A DNA stretch of 64,000 nucleotides from Natrialba sp. SSL1 (GTDB lineage: Archaea; Halobacteriota; Halobacteria; Halobacteriales; Natrialbaceae): contig NZ_MASN01000037.1 in the NCBI RefSeq assembly GCF_001861355.1, forward strand, positions 62,001-126,000, written 5' to 3'. Both the position numbers and the translations under genes were made by a program. Below the pieces are notes generated by a model. The model was not told the DNA's origin. It saw only the letters and a list, made by a program, of their open reading frames with translations, and did not search any database. Of the stretch, positions 59,782-64,000 are shown in pieces (the first letter of the stretch is position 1; each line of letters begins with the position of its first letter).

Positions 59782-60225
59782 ATGACGAACGATACTCCAC
59801 GGACGGTGATCGCGCAGGGAACCTTCGATCTGTTACACCCCGGCCACGTCCACTATCTCGAGGAAGCTGCCGCGATGGGCGACGAACTGTACGTGATCGT
59901 CGCGCGGCAATCGAACGTCGATCACAAGGAAGCACCCATCTGTTCGGCCGCCCAGCGACGGGACGTCGTCAATGCACTCGAGGTCGTCGACGACGCGCTC
60001 CTCGGCCACGAGGAGGACATTTTCGTGCCGATCGAACGGATCGATCCTGACGTGATCGCGCTCGGTCACGACCAGCACCACGACGGGGCAGCCATCGAGG
60101 ACGAACTCGAGCGCCGCGGCATCGACTGCACTGTCGAGCGTGCAAGCGGCCGCGAGTCGACGCGCGAGGACGAACTGCTCTCGACGCGCTTGATTATCGA
60201 TCGGATTCTCGACCGACGCGGATAG
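59782..60225 (+). CDS. ribL: FAD synthase RibL (archaeal FMN adenylyltransferase)
   Basis: 147 aa. The nucleotidyltransferase HxGH motif is at 19-22 ([12 protein letters not shown]), and [10 protein letters not shown] near the end corresponds to the family's C-terminal ISTTxI-like motif. RibL makes FAD from FMN and a nucleotide; glycerol-3-phosphate cytidylyltransferases share the fold and could be confused with it. Confidence 0.85.
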   Translation: MTNDTPRTVIAQGTFDLLHPGHVHYLEEAAAMGDELYVIVARQSNVDHKEAPICSAAQRRDVVNALEVVDDALLGHEEDIFVPIERIDPDVIALGHDQHHDGAAIEDELERRGIDCTVERASGRESTREDELLSTRLIIDRILDRRG

Positions 60226-60249
60226 TGAGAATCCCTCTCTACGGCAACG

Positions 60250-60266
60250 GTCTCCTCTCCGGAGAC
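60250..60266 (+). terminator. Short hairpin downstream of ribL
   Basis: gtctcc and ggagac pair around tctcc, 25 nt after the ribL stop. No T-run follows, so it is a modest candidate. Confidence 0.3.
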
Positions 60267-60520
60267 GGCTCACACCTGTCTGCCAGCGTAACAGTCACAC
60301 GTGGATATCGAATCGCTGACTTAGAAACAAGCAATGATTGCCGTTGTCGACGACAATCCTGTCGGCGACCAGTGGTTTGACGCTCGAACGCGACCGACGG
60401 TGATGACACCCGTTTGAACCCGCGTCAATTCTTTCCCCTATCTCACCAAAACTGCCATAATTGCCGGGTAGAGGCGCTGAATCCGCAAACTTTTGAAGGT
60501 GGAGCGCAGACAAATTGACC

Positions 60521-61918
60521 ATGCAGACCGATCCAACTCGCAGGACGTTTCTGGCGGGCAGCGCGACTGCAGGTATCGTTGCAGTCGCCGGCTGTGCCAG
60601 CGACGGGGATGGCAATGGTGGCGAAAACGGCGATGAGAACGGCGCTGAAAACGGCGACGAGAACGGAGACGCCGAAGAGTTCGACTACACCGTCGACGCC
60701 GAACTCGAGGAGGGAGACGGTTCCTACGAACTCTGGGCGCTCGACCAGGGCCGCGACGACATCTTCACGTACGAACCAGCCCCGGAGGGAGACGACGAGT
60801 TCGCACTGACGAACCACATCAACCTGAACGAACTCGATGGCCTCCCGGAGGAGGGCATCGTTCCGCACATGATCGACTTCAGTTCGGACTACGAGTACGC
60901 CGCCATCGCCTGTACGGCCGGCGCGCGGACGCTCGTCTTCCGAACCGAGGATCACGAACTCGTCGCAGACATCGACACCGGCCAGGGCTCGCACATGGCT
61001 GCGTTCTCGCCCGAAGACGACTACATTCACGTCGACGCCATCGACGAGGGTGCGATTGTCCGCGTCGACGCGGACCTCGAGAGCGAGGCGTTCGAGGTCG
61101 TCGACGAAATCGTCGTTCTGGAGGACGACACCGTTCAGGACGCCGGTATCGAGAGCGGTTCGCCGATCTGTCACCAGTACGCCCACGACGGGCGCTCGCT
61201 GCACACGCTCGGACCGAGCTACCACGACGGCGCGCTCGTGATCGTCGACCACGAGGAGTTCACCGTCGATAGGGCGATTTCCGGCGACACGCTGCCGACG
61301 AACTGTGGCACGATGCCACACCCGACCGAGGAGAAGTTCTACCTCACCGCTGGCCTGCCATCGAGCGACAGTGGGGGCGTCGGTGACTTCTACGTCTACG
61401 ACACCGCCGAGGACGAGGTCATCGTCGACGGCGAGTCCACCGAGGGCATCGACGCACACGGCTTCTGGTTCACGCCGGACGGCGAGGAGCTGTGGGTGCT
61501 GAACCGCGAGACCAACGACGGCGTCATCGTCGACCCCGAGACCGACGAAGTCAAAGAGACGATCGACGCCTACGGTCCGGATCAGTCTGACGACCCTGGA
61601 GAAAGGGACGCACCTGACATTATGTGGACCTCGCCCGACGGCGAGTACATGTTCGTCACCCTTCGCGGCCCTGCACCACTCTCTGGCGACCCGCACGCCT
61701 CGACCGGTGTGACGCCTGGCGTCTCGGTTATCAGCGTCGAGGACCGCGAGCACGTCGACGTCCTCGAGCCGTTCCCGATCGAGGAGTTCGACGACGAGCA
61801 CGTCGAACTCGCACAGGACGAGGAAGAAGAGGGGCCACGAACGCCTGACTTCCACGGCCTCGGTGTTCGCCCGATCGAGCAGTTCGATACCGCAATTTCG
61901 AACTCGCCGCCGTTCTAA
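60521..61918 (+). CDS. Exported YncE-type beta-propeller lipoprotein (Tat)
   Basis: 465 aa from ATG 60521 (MQTDPTRRTFLAGSATAGIV). A twin-arginine motif RRTFLAG, then a lipobox AVAGC. A Gly/Asn/Glu/Asp-rich linker (about 30-52) precedes repeated propeller blades (YAAIACTAGARTLVFRTEDH, GFWFTPDGEELWVLNRETND, IMWTSPDGEYMFVTLRGPAP) as in YncE/LVIVD-type proteins. Function unknown; possible metal or redox role through conserved His (PHMIDF, HQYAHDG, MPHPTEE). Confidence 0.8.
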   Translation: MQTDPTRRTFLAGSATAGIVAVAGCASDGDGNGGENGDENGAENGDENGDAEEFDYTVDAELEEGDGSYELWALDQGRDDIFTYEPAPEGDDEFALTNHINLNELDGLPEEGIVPHMIDFSSDYEYAAIACTAGARTLVFRTEDHELVADIDTGQGSHMAAFSPEDDYIHVDAIDEGAIVRVDADLESEAFEVVDEIVVLEDDTVQDAGIESGSPICHQYAHDGRSLHTLGPSYHDGALVIVDHEEFTVDRAISGDTLPTNCGTMPHPTEEKFYLTAGLPSSDSGGVGDFYVYDTAEDEVIVDGESTEGIDAHGFWFTPDGEELWVLNRETNDGVIVDPETDEVKETIDAYGPDQSDDPGERDAPDIMWTSPDGEYMFVTLRGPAPLSGDPHASTGVTPGVSVISVEDREHVDVLEPFPIEEFDDEHVELAQDEEEEGPRTPDFHGLGVRPIEQFDTAISNSPPF

Positions 61919-61987
61919 CGCGGGCACAGACGAGCCGGTGTCTCGGTTCGATATCTCGCTTTTGACGCTGCTTCGGTGTGAGTGACG

Positions 61988-62980
61988 TTACCGGAACAGA
62001 TAGTGGCCGAGTGCGACGAGGAGTCGTAGTACCATCCGCACGACCACGGACAGGAGTCGCAGCGAACCGATCAACAATAGCGCGACTAGTGCGATCACCA
62101 GGCCCGCTCCTACGGCAAACAGGACGAACGGGAGCCACACCAGCAAGGTGCCGAGCAGTCCGACCGCCGACCGATCAGTCTCGAACGCGTCATCGTCGAA
62201 CACGAGTTCGGCCCGCTCTGTGTCTGCATCTCCCGTCCACCGGAGGGTTTGCCCGCCACGGTCGACAAAGGCATCATCCGCATTGTGGTGGGCCGCCTGC
62301 CCGGGTGCCTCCACGGTCAGTGACGCATCCGTCCCAAATTCGTCGTGGAGTGCTTCGACGGGCGGTTCGTGTCGCGTCGGGACATTCGTCAGGACCGCCT
62401 CGTGGCGGACACGAACTTCACGTCCGACGTCACCCACCTCACTCCCAGCAGTTGTGTTCGCCGACGTGAGCGTGACAACCGGGTCGCCGTGGTACTCGAG
62501 TCCCGTCCCAGTTTCCGCCTGCAGGTCGAACGCGTGTTCGAGTCGGTCGGCACTGTCGTGCCACTCGTGCGTGATGGTGTCGTTTGCGGCTCGTTGTGCT
62601 GTCGTGTGGTTCTGGATGAGGTACTGCTCGTGGACGGTGAGCGAGAGCTGACTCCCTGGTGGGTCACCAGCCAGTTCCACCTCCAGTTCGTACGTTGCGT
62701 TGCTGAACGCGGAACTGTTGTTCCCCGACTGGTCTGCGAGGGTTGCGCTGCTTCCGGTGCTTCCCGCGCTTGCGCTGCTTGCGGTACTCAACTGTACCGT
62801 CCCTTCAGCCACCCCATCGGTGAAGATATCTCGACCGTCTGCTGGGTCGTCGGCCGCATGCACCGGTGCTGCCTGGAGTGAGAGGAGGAGAACGGCCGCG
62901 AACAGACCGATTCCAGTCAGATACCCAACTGTCCGTCTGGTTGACCGACTCGGGACACGTTTCTCCAGCCGGACAGTCAT
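61988..62980 (-). CDS. Secreted/membrane protein of unknown function
   Basis: 330 aa. MTVRLEKRVPSRSTRRTVGY starts a cytosolic stretch followed by a signal/anchor helix ending VHAADDPADG (about residue 45). A Ser/Thr-rich stretch (STASSASAGSTGSSATLADQ), an extracellular beta-rich domain and two hydrophobic helices at the end (SAVGLLGTLLVWLPFVLFAV, IALVALLLIGSLRLLSVVV). Not recognised beyond that. Confidence 0.72.
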   Translation of the reverse strand: MTVRLEKRVPSRSTRRTVGYLTGIGLFAAVLLLSLQAAPVHAADDPADGRDIFTDGVAEGTVQLSTASSASAGSTGSSATLADQSGNNSSAFSNATYELEVELAGDPPGSQLSLTVHEQYLIQNHTTAQRAANDTITHEWHDSADRLEHAFDLQAETGTGLEYHGDPVVTLTSANTTAGSEVGDVGREVRVRHEAVLTNVPTRHEPPVEALHDEFGTDASLTVEAPGQAAHHNADDAFVDRGGQTLRWTGDADTERAELVFDDDAFETDRSAVGLLGTLLVWLPFVLFAVGAGLVIALVALLLIGSLRLLSVVVRMVLRLLVALGHYLFR

Positions 62981-63111
62981 TATCCCAGAACGTTCTTGTC
63001 GGTAGAAATAGCTTCTGGGGGAACTGACACTGGCTCGTGTGAATAGCGAGAAGAGACCACAGCGTGCCCTGTGAGACGTTGAGACGACGCTAAACGAGGA
63101 GGAGTACTGTA

Positions 63112-63267
63112 TCAGTTCAGTCGAATAATCGGCGGCGGCAACCGGAACGAATCCACAGTATGGCCAGTTTCGACGAAGTGTTCGATCGCTTGTTTCGAAA
63201 CGTCTGCTTCGGTTCGTCCGTCAGCAGTGCTGCACTGCCACTCACACTCCAGACAGTATTTGTGCAT
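63112..63267 (-). CDS. 51-aa Cys-rich micro-protein
   Basis: The frame reads MHKYCLECEWQCSTADGRTE, with C5-x2-C8-x3-C12 and then a His/Thr containing end (IEHFVETGHTVDSF). Three Cys and two His suggest a zinc finger. This short, conserved-looking pattern resembles uncharacterised haloarchaeal proteins. Confidence 0.7.
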   Translation of the reverse strand: MHKYCLECEWQCSTADGRTEADVSKQAIEHFVETGHTVDSFRLPPPIIRLN

Positions 63268-63401
63268 TTACATCGTTCTCGGTTGCACCACTAAGAAAGT
63301 CTCGTGCAGGACATAGAAGGCGCGCGTCAATCGGGAAGACAGTCAGGCAGTCAGCCAGCTACCCACCCAGCCGGTCAGGTCGCCAGCCACGCAGTACCTA
63401 C

Positions 63402-64000
63402 TCAGTACCCACTCGAGTCCGAATCGCGAGTGACACCGGGGTTCGTCACCGCACCGTTTGCAGCCGAGTCGAAGTCGCGGCCGTACTTCGCCAGCACACC
63501 GCTGTCGTACGCCGGCGCGGGCTGGTCCCACTCCTCGCGGCGGGCGTCGAGGTCGGCATCGTCGAGGCCGACTTCGAGTTCGCGTTCCGGAATATCGACC
63601 GTGATCTCGTCGCCATCCTCCAGCAGTCCAATGGGGCCGCCGACGAACGCCTCGGGGGCAACGTGGCCGATCATCGGTCCGCGGGTACCGCCGGAGAACC
63701 GGCCGTCCGTAATGAGCGCCACGTCGTCCTCGTGACCCGCTCCGACGACCGCGGCGGTGACGCCGAGCATCTCGCGCATGCCGGGGCCACCCTTCGGTCC
63801 CTCGTTGCGGATGACGATCACGTCGCCGCTCTCGATGTGACCCTCCTGGACGTACTGCATGGCAGCCTCCTCGTCCTCGAAGACACGGGCAGGCCCCTGG
63901 TGGTAGAACTCGTCATCGCCGGTGACCTTGAGCACCGCGCCGTCGGGCGCGAGGTTGCCTGAGAGGATCTTGATCGCGCCCTCGTCCTCCTTGGGGTCGT
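63402..64000 (-). CDS. ilvD: Dihydroxy-acid dehydratase, 5' part outside the window
   Basis: The C-terminal swivelling domain of Ilv[59 protein letters not shown] and [20 protein letters not shown]. Its Ser in RFSGG is the catalytic base region. The Fe-S-binding N-terminal part must lie beyond base 64000. It functions in branched-chain amino acid synthesis. In frame to the right edge. Confidence 0.95.
   Translation of the reverse strand, partial: DPKEDEGAIKILSGNLAPDGAVLKVTGDDEFYHQGPARVFEDEEAAMQYVQEGHIESGDVIVIRNEGPKGGPGMREMLGVTAAVVGAGHEDDVALITDGRFSGGTRGPMIGHVAPEAFVGGPIGLLEDGDEITVDIPERELEVGLDDADLDARREEWDQPAPAYDSGVLAKYGRDFDSAANGAVTNPGVTRDSDSSGY

Noticed and set aside
1-64000. tRNA, rRNA or SRP/RNase P RNA genes
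   Set aside because: I looked for T-loop, CCA-like ends and conserved RNA cores and found none that I could support.

Overview
The window is chromosomal DNA from a halophilic archaeon. The evidence is strongly acidic predicted proteins, high GC with G/C-ending codons, haloarchaeal-only families (HalOD1, DUF7344-like winged helices, tiny zinc-finger proteins, BGTF-type surface protein), archaeal functions (CofD, aMBF1, archaeal exosome RNA-binding subunit, CDP-alcohol phosphatidyltransferase, ATP-dependent DNA ligase, ubiquitin-like SAMP), and TATA boxes about 27 nt upstream of start codons (leaderless genes). The constant use of CTCGAG/ACTCGAGT resembles Natrialba/Haloterrigena-type genomes, but that placement is an inference. 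I see no rRNA, tRNA, CRISPR array or intact transposase.

Layout. 1-9.2 kb: end of an S9 peptidase, an orphan sensory-rhodopsin-transducer-like protein, a tungsten-type aldehyde:ferredoxin oxidoreductase facing an MFS transporter and a SAMP/MoaD-type protein, a ferritin-like protein, a thioredoxin-reductase-like flavoprotein and a truncated AMP-binding protein with an 18-bp minisatellite. 9.2-13.1 kb: a 330-bp palindrome-bounded element (probable IS200/IS605-derived remnant), then dnaJ and dnaK separated by terminator-like signals. 13.2-22.7 kb: a PQQ-type propeller lipoprotein, three small conserved genes and a five-gene peptide/nickel-type ABC import operon. 23-31 kb: a sensory/regulatory cassette (two DUF7344-like proteins plus HalOD1-PAS), an exosome-associated RNA-binding protein, an M14-like metallopeptidase, DJ-1, Hsp20 and a DHH phosphoesterase.

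31-42 kb: a thiolase translationally coupled to an HMG-CoA-synthase-like/DUF35 fusion that lacks the usual catalytic Cys and His, small membrane proteins, a TIR-domain/zinc-ribbon protein, tpiA, aMBF1, and an overlapping trio hisC - adenylate kinase - CDP-alcohol phosphatidyltransferase. 41-46 kb: cell-surface genes (lipoprotein, BGTF-like protein, membrane-anchored subtilase) and a membrane-anchored ArsR-type regulator. 46-54 kb: DNA ligase, a GCS2-like ligase, a MazF-type toxin-antitoxin locus with a 1-nt frameshift in the toxin, an aldo/keto reductase, cofD and a dihydrouridine-synthase-like gene. 54-64 kb: a bacterio-opsin-activator-like regulator with a MATE exporter, a RecJ/GAN-like DHH nuclease, a JAMM protease, FAD synthase, secreted proteins and the end of ilvD.

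Protein-quality functions recur (dnaK, dnaJ, hsp20, DJ-1, SAMP, JAMM), and so do envelope proteins. No single large novel operon is evident. The most unusual items are the palindrome-bounded element, the active-site-less HMGCS-DUF35 fusion, the frameshifted toxin with 10-bp-phased repeats over its promoter, the TIR/zinc-ribbon protein, and several structured or repeat-rich intergenic segments.
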